Origin: JADJOM01 sp963817435 | GTDB taxonomy: Bacteria > Gemmatimonadota > Gemmatimonadetes > Gemmatimonadales > GWC2-71-9 | NCBI GenBank assembly: GCA_963817435.1 | Contig: CAWFNY010000002.1 | Coordinates: 310,001-374,000 of the forward strand | Direction: 5' to 3' | DNA: 64,000 nucleotides | Shown here: positions 1 through 7,999 of the stretch, one piece after another | How the letters are laid out: each line of letters opens with the position of its first letter | Position numbering within the stretch: position 1 is the first letter of the stretch | The notes under the pieces: generated by a model | The model's input: only the letters and a program-made list of their open reading frames with translations | Databases searched by the model: none | What the model was told of the DNA's origin: nothing | Program-made: the position numbers and the translations under genes

Positions 1-1131
1 ATCGCCGGCATCGGGCCCGGTGATCGCCTGCAGGACGAGCATCGCGTCCTCGACGCTCCGGGTCATGGGGCCAAGCTTGTCGAGCGACCAGCAGAGGGTC
101 ATCGCGCCGGTGCGCGGCACCCGGCCATAGGTGGGGCGGAGGCCGGTGACACCGCAGCGCATGCTGGGGCTCACGATGCTGCCGCCGGTCTCGCTGCCGA
201 TCGCAAAGGCGACGAGACCCGCCGCGGTGGCGGCGCCGGGGCCGGCGCTCGAGCCGGACGCGCCCTCTTCGAGCACCCACGGATTCATCGTCTGGCCACC
301 GAACCAGATGTCGTTGAGGGCGAGGGCGCCGAGACTCAGCTTGGCGATCAGCACCGCGCCGGCGGCATTGAGCCGCGCCACGACCGCCGAGTCGGCAGCG
401 GGGATTCGGTCTCTGAAGGGCTCGGCGCCCCAGGTGGTGGGGATGCCGGCGGTGTCGAGCAGATCTTTCACGCCGTAGGGGATGCCGTGCAGCGGCCCGC
501 GATACCTGCCCGCCGCGATCTCGGCGTCGGCTCGCTTCGCGGCCGCGAGGGCGACTTCGCGGGTGAGGGTGATGATGCAGTTGATCTTCGGGTTGAGCCG
601 CTCGATCCGCGCAAGGTAGATATTTGTCAGGCGCTCCGAGCTGAGCTTCCGGGTCTCGATCCAGCGGGAGAGCCGGGTGACCGGCGCAAAGGCGATCTCG
701 TCCTCGCTCGCGGGGAGCGGACCGGGGTCGGTCCTGGTGGGGACGAACCGGTCGCGGGCGGGACCGATCCCCGGGACACCGAGTGACGGGTCCCACCGGC
801 TCGCCGGCGCGAGGCCGTCCTCCAGCGCCACCTTCCGGGGCCCGGTGCGGCGTTCCAGCATCGCGGCCATGGACCGGCGCCAGCTCTTCGCCGCCATCTC
901 CCGTTCGGCCGGGGTCATCGTGACCTGGGCGAGCTTCTCGGCCTCGGCGAAGGTCGCCGTCGAGACCGCAGGGCCAGCGGCCGGCGCGGTGCCGAACGTC
1001 GGGGGCGCGCCGGGAGTCGTCGGAGGTGCTGCCGCCGGCGTCTGGGGAAGCGACTCGCCGCCTTTGCACGCGGCGACGACGCCGAGGAGACCGATGGGGG
1101 CCTGAATGAGAAACTGGCGGCGGGTGTTCAC
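1..1131 (-). CDS. Amidase-signature lipoprotein (3' end beyond window)
   Basis: This is an amidase-signature (GatA/acylamidase-like) hydrolase that cleaves an unidentified C-N amide bond. The visible 377 codons are the N-terminal part, and the gene continues past the left edge. The GTG start at 1131 is preceded by a GGAGAT Shine-Dalgarno sequence. The N-terminus has RR then a hydrophobic stretch and a lipobox ending VVAAC (Cys22), so export and lipidation are likely. The catalytic Ser-cisSer-Lys elements are visible: Lys in GIPYGVKDLLDT, the Gly/Ser-rich GASGSSAGPG segment, and GSETGGSI. The next gene on the other strand is hemA, divergent across about 290 bp. The family is clear; the substrate is not. 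Confidence 0.85.
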   Translation of the reverse strand, partial: MNTRRQFLIQAPIGLLGVVAACKGGESLPQTPAAAPPTTPGAPPTFGTAPAAGPAVSTATFAEAEKLAQVTMTPAEREMAAKSWRRSMAAMLERRTGPRKVALEDGLAPASRWDPSLGVPGIGPARDRFVPTRTDPGPLPASEDEIAFAPVTRLSRWIETRKLSSERLTNIYLARIERLNPKINCIITLTREVALAAAKRADAEIAAGRYRGPLHGIPYGVKDLLDTAGIPTTWGAEPFRDRIPAADSAVVARLNAAGAVLIAKLSLGALALNDIWFGGQTMNPWVLEEGASGSSAGPGAATAAGLVAFAIGSETGGSIVSPSMRCGVTGLRPTYGRVPRTGAMTLCWSLDKLGPMTRSVEDAMLVLQAITGPDAGD

Positions 1132-1424
1132 GGGATCTCCTCGAGGGACGGACGTGAAGGCGTAAGCTGCGGTCTGCGGTCGCGACGCGCCAGTATGAAT
1201 GAACGCGACAGCCCGGCCCGATGGCGAGGTGCGGTCGGTCACATTCTCACGCAGTGCGTTTGTGCACGCTCTCACCCGGGATGGGAGTGTCGCCAAGTCC
1301 GACTGCCGTCTGCGCAATCGTGCCACGAACGGGCATCCGTACACCTACGGGAGGCCTCCCCGGTACTCATCTCAATAGCGGCACCTGCAACGTTCGACAT
1401 AGGTTGTGCCGGAGAAGAACCGGC

Positions 1425-2747
1425 ATGCCTATCGTCTGCGTTGGTCTCAGTCATCAGACCGCACCCCTCGCGGTCCGGGAGCGCCTTGCCTTCGGCAGGG
1501 AGGAACTGCGTTCGGTCCTGAGCGAGGGCTGCGGCGCGGAGCTGCTGTCCTCCGGCATCACCGAGCTGAGCCTGGTCTCCACCTGCAACCGGACCGAGCT
1601 GTACGCCGCGGCATCCGATCCCGCCCTCCGGGACGTGGCCGTCCGCTCGCTCACCGGGTTCCTGATCCGGTCGCGCGGTCTCGAGTCCGCGCAGTTGCGC
1701 CGCTGTCTCTACGATCACGCGGAGATCGACGCGATCCGGCACCTCTGCCGGGTCGCCGCGGGACTCGATTCCATGATCCTCGGCGAGGCGGAGGTGCTCG
1801 GGCAGGTTGCCGCAGCCCACGAGTGCGCCGCGGAGGCGGGAGCGGCGGGACCGATGCTCGAGGCCGTATTCCGCACCGCGATCCGCACCGGGCGCCGGGC
1901 GCGCGCGGAGACGGGCATCTGCCGGAATTCGATGAGTGTCGCTTCGGAGGGAGTGAGACTGGTGGGCGAGCTCACGCCGGTGACCGCGACCGTGCTGATC
2001 GTGGGCACCGGCGAGGTGGGACGGGTGCTCGGCGGGGTCCTGCGGAGCAAGGGATACCGCCATCTCACGGTGACCGGTCGCACCGCCGAACGCACCGCCC
2101 GTCTCGCGGAGGCGGTCGGCGCGAGCGCGAGACCGTGGCACGAGCTTCGGGATGCACTCTGCGCCACGGACGTCGTTATCAGCTCGACATCCGCGCCTCA
2201 CGCCGTGATCACCCATGAGCTGGTACGATCCGCCATGGAGTCCCGCGAACCCGGCCTGCCCCTCACCCTCGTCGATCTGGCGGTGCCGCGGGATGTGGAG
2301 CCGAAGGTCGGAACCCTGCCGGGCGTTCGGCTGCACAACCTCGACAGCCTGCAGTCGCGGCTGCACGACAATCTCGCCGAGCGCCGCCTGCAGGTCCCGC
2401 TGGTCGAAGCCATCATCGAAGAGGAAGTGCGGCTGTTCGAGACCTGGCAGCGCGGCGTGGAGCACCGGCCGATCCTCGCCGCGATGCACGCCCGCGGCGA
2501 GGAGATCCGGAAACAGGAGACGGAGCGGGTGCTCCGCCGGCTGGGGGGAACGGACCCGGAGCTGCGTCGGCAGGTCGAGGCCCTCTCCCGGGCGCTGGTC
2601 TCCAAGCTGCTGCACGAGCCGTCCGCGAGACTGCGCCAGGAGAGCAATCCGGTGCGCTCCCGGCTCTACGCCGGCGCGATACGCGACCTCTTCGGCCTGG
2701 ATGTCGAGCCGTCCGATCGCGATGTGGCGGAGGGAGAGCGGGCATGA
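1425..2747 (+). CDS. hemA: Glutamyl-tRNA reductase
   Basis: It reduces glutamyl-tRNA(Glu) with NADPH to glutamate-1-semialdehyde, the first committed step of C5 tetrapyrrole synthesis. The 440-residue length is normal. The N-terminus has the family pattern GLSHxTAPLxVRERLAF, and the catalytic Cys54 sits in STCNRTELY. A Rossmann NADPH-binding stretch (VLIVGTGEVGRV) follows near residue 190, with a C-terminal dimerisation helix. The ATG at 1425 was chosen over longer upstream frames because homology starts there and GGAG lies about 10 nt upstream. It is the first gene of a six-gene run whose members all overlap, and its stop overlaps the hemD start in an ATGA. Confidence 0.96.
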   Translation: MPIVCVGLSHQTAPLAVRERLAFGREELRSVLSEGCGAELLSSGITELSLVSTCNRTELYAAASDPALRDVAVRSLTGFLIRSRGLESAQLRRCLYDHAEIDAIRHLCRVAAGLDSMILGEAEVLGQVAAAHECAAEAGAAGPMLEAVFRTAIRTGRRARAETGICRNSMSVASEGVRLVGELTPVTATVLIVGTGEVGRVLGGVLRSKGYRHLTVTGRTAERTARLAEAVGASARPWHELRDALCATDVVISSTSAPHAVITHELVRSAMESREPGLPLTLVDLAVPRDVEPKVGTLPGVRLHNLDSLQSRLHDNLAERRLQVPLVEAIIEEEVRLFETWQRGVEHRPILAAMHARGEEIRKQETERVLRRLGGTDPELRRQVEALSRALVSKLLHEPSARLRQESNPVRSRLYAGAIRDLFGLDVEPSDRDVAEGERA

Positions 2748-3556
2748 GCGGACTCGCGGGCCGATCGGTGGTGCTCACCCGTTCACGCGCGCAGGCGGCA
2801 GTCATGGCGGAGGCGCTCGTCGCGCGGGACGCGATCCCGTTGTGCTTCCCCACCATCGAGATCCGGCCGCTCGAGGACTATCGCGAGCTTGACGGCGCGC
2901 TGGAGGATGGGGCGCGCTATGACTGGATCGTCTTCACCAGCGCCAACGCCGTGTCGGCCGTCCGCGAGCGCCTGCAGGCCCGGGGCCGGACGGCGCTGGC
3001 TGGCTCGGCCCGCATCGCCGCGGTCGGACCGGCGACGGCGGCGGAACTCGCCCGGCATGGTGCCGCAGTCAGCGCGATGCCGGCGCAGTTTCGCGGGGCC
3101 GCGATCGCCGGCGCGCTGGGCGACCTGCGGGGAGCCCGCGTCCTGCTCCCGCGCGCCGACATCGGTCGCGACGAGACGGTGGACGCGCTCCGGGCGGCCG
3201 GCGCGCTGGTGGACGATATCGCCGCCTATCACACCGCGCCGGCCGTGCCCGATCCCGACGTGATCGAGGCGCTCCACGGGACGGTCGATGCGGTGACGTT
3301 CACCTCGCCCTCCACGGTCCGGAACTTCTTCGCGCTGGTGGGGCCCGACGCGCGACGACTGCTCGCCCGGACGGTGGTCGCCTGCATCGGGCCGGTGACC
3401 GCGGCGACGGTGACCAGTTTCGGGCTCCTGCCGCCGCTTCAGGCCCCGCGGCCGACTGGGGATGCGCTGATCGACCTGCTCGACGCCTACTTCGTCGCCC
3501 GCGACCGCCCGCCGCGCCGCCGGCGCACTGATCGAATGGAGTTCCCGAATGCCTGA
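2744..3556 (+). CDS. hemD: Uroporphyrinogen-III synthase
   Basis: It cyclises hydroxymethylbilane with inversion of ring D to give uroporphyrinogen III. The 270 residues form the two-lobed HemD pattern: LAGRSVVLTRSRAQA at the start, a VFTSANAV stretch near residue 65, AAVGPATAAEL near 90, VLLPRAD near 130 and VTFTSPSTVRNF near 185. The ATG lies in the ATGA overlap with hemA, implying translational coupling. Its own stop overlaps the chdC start by 8 nt. The Arg-rich C-terminal tail is not conserved in the family. hemC, which usually sits beside hemD, is not in this operon. Confidence 0.92.
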   Translation: MSGLAGRSVVLTRSRAQAAVMAEALVARDAIPLCFPTIEIRPLEDYRELDGALEDGARYDWIVFTSANAVSAVRERLQARGRTALAGSARIAAVGPATAAELARHGAAVSAMPAQFRGAAIAGALGDLRGARVLLPRADIGRDETVDALRAAGALVDDIAAYHTAPAVPDPDVIEALHGTVDAVTFTSPSTVRNFFALVGPDARRLLARTVVACIGPVTAATVTSFGLLPPLQAPRPTGDALIDLLDAYFVARDRPPRRRRTDRMEFPNA

Positions 3557-4238
3557 GCAGACCCCGGAGACACTGAACCACTTCGCCGTGCTCTCCTTCA
3601 CGGAGGCCTACTGGCGGCTGTCGCCGCCGACCCGCCGCGAGGTGCGCGACGCGCTGCTGTCGCGGCTCAAGGGCGCCGTCGATGCGCTGCATCTCTACCA
3701 GCTCGCGGGGCTCGAGGGTGGCGCGGACCTGCTGATCTGGAGTGCGTCGGCGTCGGCGGAGCCCGCGGCGAGTGCCCGATTCTTCGCCGGCTGGGCCGAG
3801 GCGCTCGCACCGGTCCGCGCCCATGTCGAGGTGCGCACGGTGCTGTGGGGCTACACCCGGCCATCGCAGTACACCAGGACCCGCTCCACCCAGGAACTCG
3901 ACCCGTTCGCGCCAGGCCGCCGGCCATACCTGATCGTCTACCCCTTCGTGAAGACGTCGGACTGGTACCAGCTCGACCGGGAGAAGCGGGGGGAGATGAT
4001 GGCCGGTCATATCAGGATCGGCACCCAGTACAAGGACATCACTCAGCTCCTGCTCTATTCCTTCGGCCTGCAGGACCAGGAGTTCGTCGTGGTGTACGAG
4101 ACCGAGGACATGCGCCGCTTCATGGCCCTCGTCAACGAACTCCGGAGCACCGAGGCCCGCGTCTACACCGCCCGGGACTGGCCGCTGCACGTCGGCATCT
4201 ACCAGCCCGACGCGGAGGCGCTCTCGTCATGGCTCTGA
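3549..4238 (+). CDS. chdC: Coproheme decarboxylase (chlorite dismutase-like fold)
   Basis: It oxidatively decarboxylates two propionates of Fe-coproporphyrin III to give heme b, the last step of the coproporphyrin-dependent pathway. At 229 residues it belongs to the chlorite dismutase-like superfamily. Residues matching the characterised enzymes are visible: Tyr131 (radical tyrosine) and Lys135 in YPFVK, and His154 as the expected proximal heme ligand in GHIRIGTQY. The Tyr-His spacing is 23 against 27 in Staphylococcus, explained by a four-residue shorter loop. It overlaps hemD by 8 nt and hemE by 10 nt. Its place among hemE, hemY and hemH argues for heme synthesis rather than chlorite detoxification. 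Confidence 0.92.
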   Translation: MPEQTPETLNHFAVLSFTEAYWRLSPPTRREVRDALLSRLKGAVDALHLYQLAGLEGGADLLIWSASASAEPAASARFFAGWAEALAPVRAHVEVRTVLWGYTRPSQYTRTRSTQELDPFAPGRRPYLIVYPFVKTSDWYQLDREKRGEMMAGHIRIGTQYKDITQLLLYSFGLQDQEFVVVYETEDMRRFMALVNELRSTEARVYTARDWPLHVGIYQPDAEALSSWL

Positions 4239-5284
4239 GTCTCCTGGAGACCGAAGCCCCCTTTCTCGCCGCGGCCGGTTGCCGGGCGAGTCCGGTCACG
4301 CCGGTCTGGTTCATGCGTCAGGCGGGGCGCTACATGGCGGAGTATCGCGCCATCCGGGCCCATCATTCGCTGCTCGAGATCTGCGCCCGGCCCGACCTCG
4401 CGGCGGAAGTCACCCTGCAGCCGGTCCGCCGACTGGGCGTGGACGCCGCCATCCTGTTCGCGGACATCCTGCTGCCTCTGGTCCCGATGGGGCTGGATCT
4501 GGAGTTCGTGAGCGGAGAGGGTCCGCTGATCCGCAATCCGGTGCGCCACTCCGGCGCGGTCGACGCGCTCCGCCCGGTGGACCCGGTCACCGATCTCGGC
4601 CCGGTGCTCGAGGCCATCCGGCTGGTGCGACTGCAGCTGAGCCCGGCTACACCGCTCATCGGATTCGCCGGCGCCCCCTTCACCGTGGCCACCTACGCCA
4701 TCGAAGGCGGACCCTCCCGGCACCTGCTCGAGAGCAAGCGGATGATGTACGAGGCACCAGAGCTGTGGCACCGGCTGCTGTCGCGACTCACCATCGTCCT
4801 CGGCGACTTCCTCGCCGCCCAGGTCTCCGCCGGGGTGCAGGCGGTGCAGATCTTCGACAGCTGGGCGGGGCAGCTGAGTGAGGCGGACTATCGCAGCTAC
4901 GTCCTGCCGCATTCCCGTGCGCTGCTCGAGCGTCTCACCCGGCTCGGCGTGCCCCGCATCCACTTCGGCGTGGGTGCCGACCACCTGCTGGAGACCATGG
5001 TCGAAGCCGGAGGCGACGTCATCGGGCTCGACTGGCGAACACCGCTGGACCGCGGCTGGTCGCGCATCGGCGCCGACCGCGCGGTGCAGGGCAATCTCGA
5101 TCCCGTCGCCCTCTTCGCCCCGCTGCCGGAGCTGCGCCGCCGGGTGCTCGACATTCTGCGGCGAGCGGACGGCCGGCCGGGCCACATCTTCAACCTGGGA
5201 CACGGCATCCTGCCGGGAACCCCGGTCGACCGGGTGCGGGCCGTCGTCGACATGGTGCACGAGCACACGGCGGCGGGGCGATGA
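4229..5284 (+). CDS. hemE: Uroporphyrinogen decarboxylase
   Basis: It decarboxylates the four acetate side chains of uroporphyrinogen III to coproporphyrinogen III. The 351-residue protein has all family landmarks: PVWFMRQAGRY near residue 25, the FADILLPL segment carrying the catalytic Asp, IFDSWAG near 212, VIGLDWRTPL near 265, QGNLDP near 287 and FNLGHGI near 325. The ATG at 4229 lies inside the 3' end of chdC (10-nt overlap); the frame is also open further upstream but without homology. The stop overlaps hemY through ATGA. Confidence 0.96.
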   Translation: MALSLLETEAPFLAAAGCRASPVTPVWFMRQAGRYMAEYRAIRAHHSLLEICARPDLAAEVTLQPVRRLGVDAAILFADILLPLVPMGLDLEFVSGEGPLIRNPVRHSGAVDALRPVDPVTDLGPVLEAIRLVRLQLSPATPLIGFAGAPFTVATYAIEGGPSRHLLESKRMMYEAPELWHRLLSRLTIVLGDFLAAQVSAGVQAVQIFDSWAGQLSEADYRSYVLPHSRALLERLTRLGVPRIHFGVGADHLLETMVEAGGDVIGLDWRTPLDRGWSRIGADRAVQGNLDPVALFAPLPELRRRVLDILRRADGRPGHIFNLGHGILPGTPVDRVRAVVDMVHEHTAAGR

Positions 5285-6687
5285 GCATGCGCGCCTCTGC
5301 GGTAGTCATCGGCGGCGGCATCAGCGGGCTGGCGACGGCGGTCCGGCTGGCGGAGCGGCTCGACCCCGCGAGCATCGTCCTCGTCGAGAGCGACTCCCGG
5401 CTGGGCGGAAAGATCCGGACCGAGCACCGCGACGGCTTCGTGCTCGAAGGAGGACCGGACTGCTTTCTCTCCAGCAAGCCGGCGGGCGTCGAACTGTGCC
5501 GCCAGTTAGGCATCGCGGACCGGCTCATCGGCACCAACCCGGCCATGCGGCGCAGCTACGTGAAGCGCGCCGGCCAGCTGCATCCCCTGCCCGAGGGCAT
5601 CACCGGGCTCATCCCTTCCCGCCTGCTCCCCCTGCTCACCACGGGGATGCTCTCGCTGCCGGGCCGGATGCGGGCCGGCTGCGAAATGCTGGTGCCCCCG
5701 CGCCGGACGCCGGGCGAGGAGTCGGTGGCCGGGTTCGCGCGGCGCCGCTTCGGGCGGGAGGCCTACGACTGGCTGATCGAGCCGCTGCTGAGCGGCATCT
5801 TCGCCGGCGATGGCGAGAGTCTCAGCCTCGAATCGACCTTTCCGCAGCTCAGGGAGACGGAGCAGCGGGACGGCAGCCTGCTCAAGCCGCTGCTCACCGG
5901 GCGGCTTCGTGCCTCCGGGGGCGCGCCGAGCCGCGGTGGGTTCGTCACCCTGCCAGGCGGCCTCGGTGAACTCGTGGACGCGCTGACCGCACGGCTCGCC
6001 GGCGTGCAGGTGCGCACCGGGACGGCCGTGCGGAGCCTCGGAGCCGCCGCGGTCGGAGGTGGCTATCGGGTGGAACTCGCGGACGGACAGGGCCTGGACT
6101 CCGACGCGGTCGTGCTGGCCACCCCGGCGTATGCGAGCGCGGCGATGGTCGAATCCTTCGACCCCGCGCTTGCCGAAACCCTTCGCAGCATCCCCTTCGT
6201 ATCCACCGCGACGGTGTCGCTCGCCTTTGCACGCGCGGCCGTGCCGGCGGCGCTCGACGGGTACGGCTACCTCAGTCCGCGGGCGGAGGGCGGGCCGCTG
6301 GTCGCCTGCACCTACACCTCCAACAAGTTCCCGGGGCGGGTACCACCCGATACGGTCGTCGTCCGGTGCTTTGCGGGTCGTGCCGGACGGGATGGCATCG
6401 TCGCGGCGAATGACGCCTCCCTGCTCGAGCTGGCACAGCGCGAGCTTCGGGTAGTGCATGGCATCACGGCCCGCCCGCTGCTGTCGCGCGTGGTCCGCTG
6501 GCCGCGCGGCATGCCGCAGTACACCCTCGGCCACCGGGAGCGGCTGGACCGCATCAGCGCACGGCTCGATGCGCACCCCGGACTGCAGCTCGCCGGAGCG
6601 TCCTATCGCGGCGTCGGCATCCCCGACTGTATCGCCTCCGGGTGGGCCGCCGCGGAGCACATCGCGGCCCGGGCGGAGGTCGCGTGA
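5281..6687 (+). CDS. hemY: Coproporphyrinogen III / protoporphyrinogen oxidase (FAD)
   Basis: A FAD-dependent HemG/HemY-type oxidase of 468 residues. In this operon it most likely performs the six-electron oxidation of coproporphyrinogen III to coproporphyrin III (CgoX role), because a ChdC gene is present and no coproporphyrinogen decarboxylase is seen. The N-terminus has the dinucleotide-binding GGGISGLATAVRL with an acidic residue closing the second strand (VLVESD), and the LGGKIRTEHRDGF segment. The C-terminus has GASYRGVGIPDCIASG for FAD binding. It starts in an ATGA overlap with hemE and ends in a GTGA overlap with hemH. Confidence 0.93.
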   Translation: MSMRASAVVIGGGISGLATAVRLAERLDPASIVLVESDSRLGGKIRTEHRDGFVLEGGPDCFLSSKPAGVELCRQLGIADRLIGTNPAMRRSYVKRAGQLHPLPEGITGLIPSRLLPLLTTGMLSLPGRMRAGCEMLVPPRRTPGEESVAGFARRRFGREAYDWLIEPLLSGIFAGDGESLSLESTFPQLRETEQRDGSLLKPLLTGRLRASGGAPSRGGFVTLPGGLGELVDALTARLAGVQVRTGTAVRSLGAAAVGGGYRVELADGQGLDSDAVVLATPAYASAAMVESFDPALAETLRSIPFVSTATVSLAFARAAVPAALDGYGYLSPRAEGGPLVACTYTSNKFPGRVPPDTVVVRCFAGRAGRDGIVAANDASLLELAQRELRVVHGITARPLLSRVVRWPRGMPQYTLGHRERLDRISARLDAHPGLQLAGASYRGVGIPDCIASGWAAAEHIAARAEVA

Positions 6688-7769
6688 GCATCCACGGCGC
6701 GGCGTCCGCGGAGGCCCCGCTGATTCACGAGGGCGCGCGGATCTACGATGCGGTGCTGGTCGTCTCCTACGGCGGCCCGGAGGGGCTCGACGACGTCCTG
6801 CCCTTCCTCGAGAATGCCACGCGGGGCCGTCAGGTGCCCAGAGCGCGCCTCCTCGAGGTCGCCGAACACTACAGCCATTTCGGAGGCGTCAGCCCGATCA
6901 ACGCACAGAACCGCGCGCTCGTGGCGGCACTCAAGCGGGAGCTGGCGACGCACGGCCTGCCCCTCCCCGTCTACCTCGGCAACCGCAACTGGCATCCGTA
7001 TCTCGCGGACACGCTTCGCCAGATGCGGCGCGACGGTGTGCACCGCGCCATCGCGCTGGTGACATCGGCGTTCAGCTGCTATTCCGGCTGCCGGCAGTAT
7101 CGCGAGGATGTCACGCGGGCGCTGGAATCGGCCGGACCCGGTGCGCCGGAGGTGGACAAGCTGCGGGTGTTCTACAATCACCCCGGATTCATCGCCGCCA
7201 ACGCTTCGCACCTGAGAGACGCGCTGGATCACCTGCCGGCGGAGCGCCGCGCCGCCGCGCGGATCGTCTTCACGGCGCACAGCATTCCGCTGTCGATGGC
7301 ACGGTCCAGCGCGTACGAAGTGCAGTTGCGGGAGGCCAGTCGCCTGGTGGCGGAGGCGGTCGGGGTCGCGTCCTGGGATCTCGTCTATCAGAGCCGGAGC
7401 GGTCCGCCGCAGGTGCCCTGGCTCGCGCCGGATATCTGCGATCATCTCGAGGCGCTCGCCAGCCGCTCGGTGACCGATGTGGTGGTGCTGCCGATCGGGT
7501 TCCTGTCGGATCACATGGAGGTCCTGTACGACCTCGATACCGAAGCCCGGCAGAGGGCGGAGGGACTCGGCGTGAACCTGGTGCGGGCCCGGACGGTCAG
7601 CACGGCGCCCGCCTATCTGGCGATGCTGCGGGAGCTGATCGTGGAGCGGATGGCGGACCGGCCCGAGCGCCGGGCGCTGGGAGTGCTCGGCCCGAGCCAC
7701 GACATCTGCCCCATCGACTGTTGTCCCGACGGGCGCCCCGTGCAGCGCGTGGCCGGCGCGCCGGCATAG
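6684..7769 (+). CDS. hemH: Ferrochelatase, probably coproporphyrin ferrochelatase with an Fe-S cluster
   Basis: It inserts Fe2+ into coproporphyrin III (CpfC role). The protein is 361 residues from a GTG start that overlaps the hemY stop (GTGA); a longer reading from upstream lacks homology. The active-site His199 lies in TAHSIPLS and the conserved Glu279 in SDHMEVLYDLD. Cys136 in SGCRQYRED, plus Cys342, Cys346 and Cys347 at the C-terminus, resemble the one-plus-three cysteine arrangement that binds a [2Fe-2S] cluster in actinobacterial ferrochelatases, though the C-terminal spacing (C-x3-CC) differs from that of M. tuberculosis. It is the last gene of the operon. Confidence 0.93.
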   Translation: MSIHGAASAEAPLIHEGARIYDAVLVVSYGGPEGLDDVLPFLENATRGRQVPRARLLEVAEHYSHFGGVSPINAQNRALVAALKRELATHGLPLPVYLGNRNWHPYLADTLRQMRRDGVHRAIALVTSAFSCYSGCRQYREDVTRALESAGPGAPEVDKLRVFYNHPGFIAANASHLRDALDHLPAERRAAARIVFTAHSIPLSMARSSAYEVQLREASRLVAEAVGVASWDLVYQSRSGPPQVPWLAPDICDHLEALASRSVTDVVVLPIGFLSDHMEVLYDLDTEARQRAEGLGVNLVRARTVSTAPAYLAMLRELIVERMADRPERRALGVLGPSHDICPIDCCPDGRPVQRVAGAPA

Positions 7770-7953
7770 CGTCCAGCACCATCGCGCAGGGCGGCCTGCC
7801 GGTCGCCCCAGTTCGCGAGTCCCGCAGCCGGCCGAATCCCTCCCAGCACATGCCCGCCATCGCCTCGCTCTCTCGGGCTAGGCCTGCGTTCATCCCCTTG
7901 GACGATGGCCCCCTGGTGCACCGGGTCTGACATTTACCGTCGGTCCTGCGGGA

Positions 7954-7970
7954 CGGGTGGCTGGCACCCG
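7954..7970 (+). terminator. Possible hairpin after the heme operon
   Basis: A six-base-pair stem (CGGGTG / CACCCG) with a five-base loop lies about 185 bp after hemH and 30 bp before the next gene. It has no T-tract, so a rho-independent role is weakly supported. The rest of 7770-7999 shows no gene. Confidence 0.25.
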
Positions 7971-7999
7971 CCCGGTGTAGTGGCATTGAAGGGAGCATC

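Noticed and set aside
1272..2615. Long open frame on the minus strand across hemA
   Set aside because: It is an antisense reading of a high-G+C gene; composition is Arg/Gly/His-rich and the plus strand encodes a clear HemA.
3549..4238. Chlorite dismutase as the function of the HemQ-like gene
   Set aside because: Position inside the heme operon and the Tyr-x3-Lys motif match coproheme decarboxylase rather than perchlorate metabolism.
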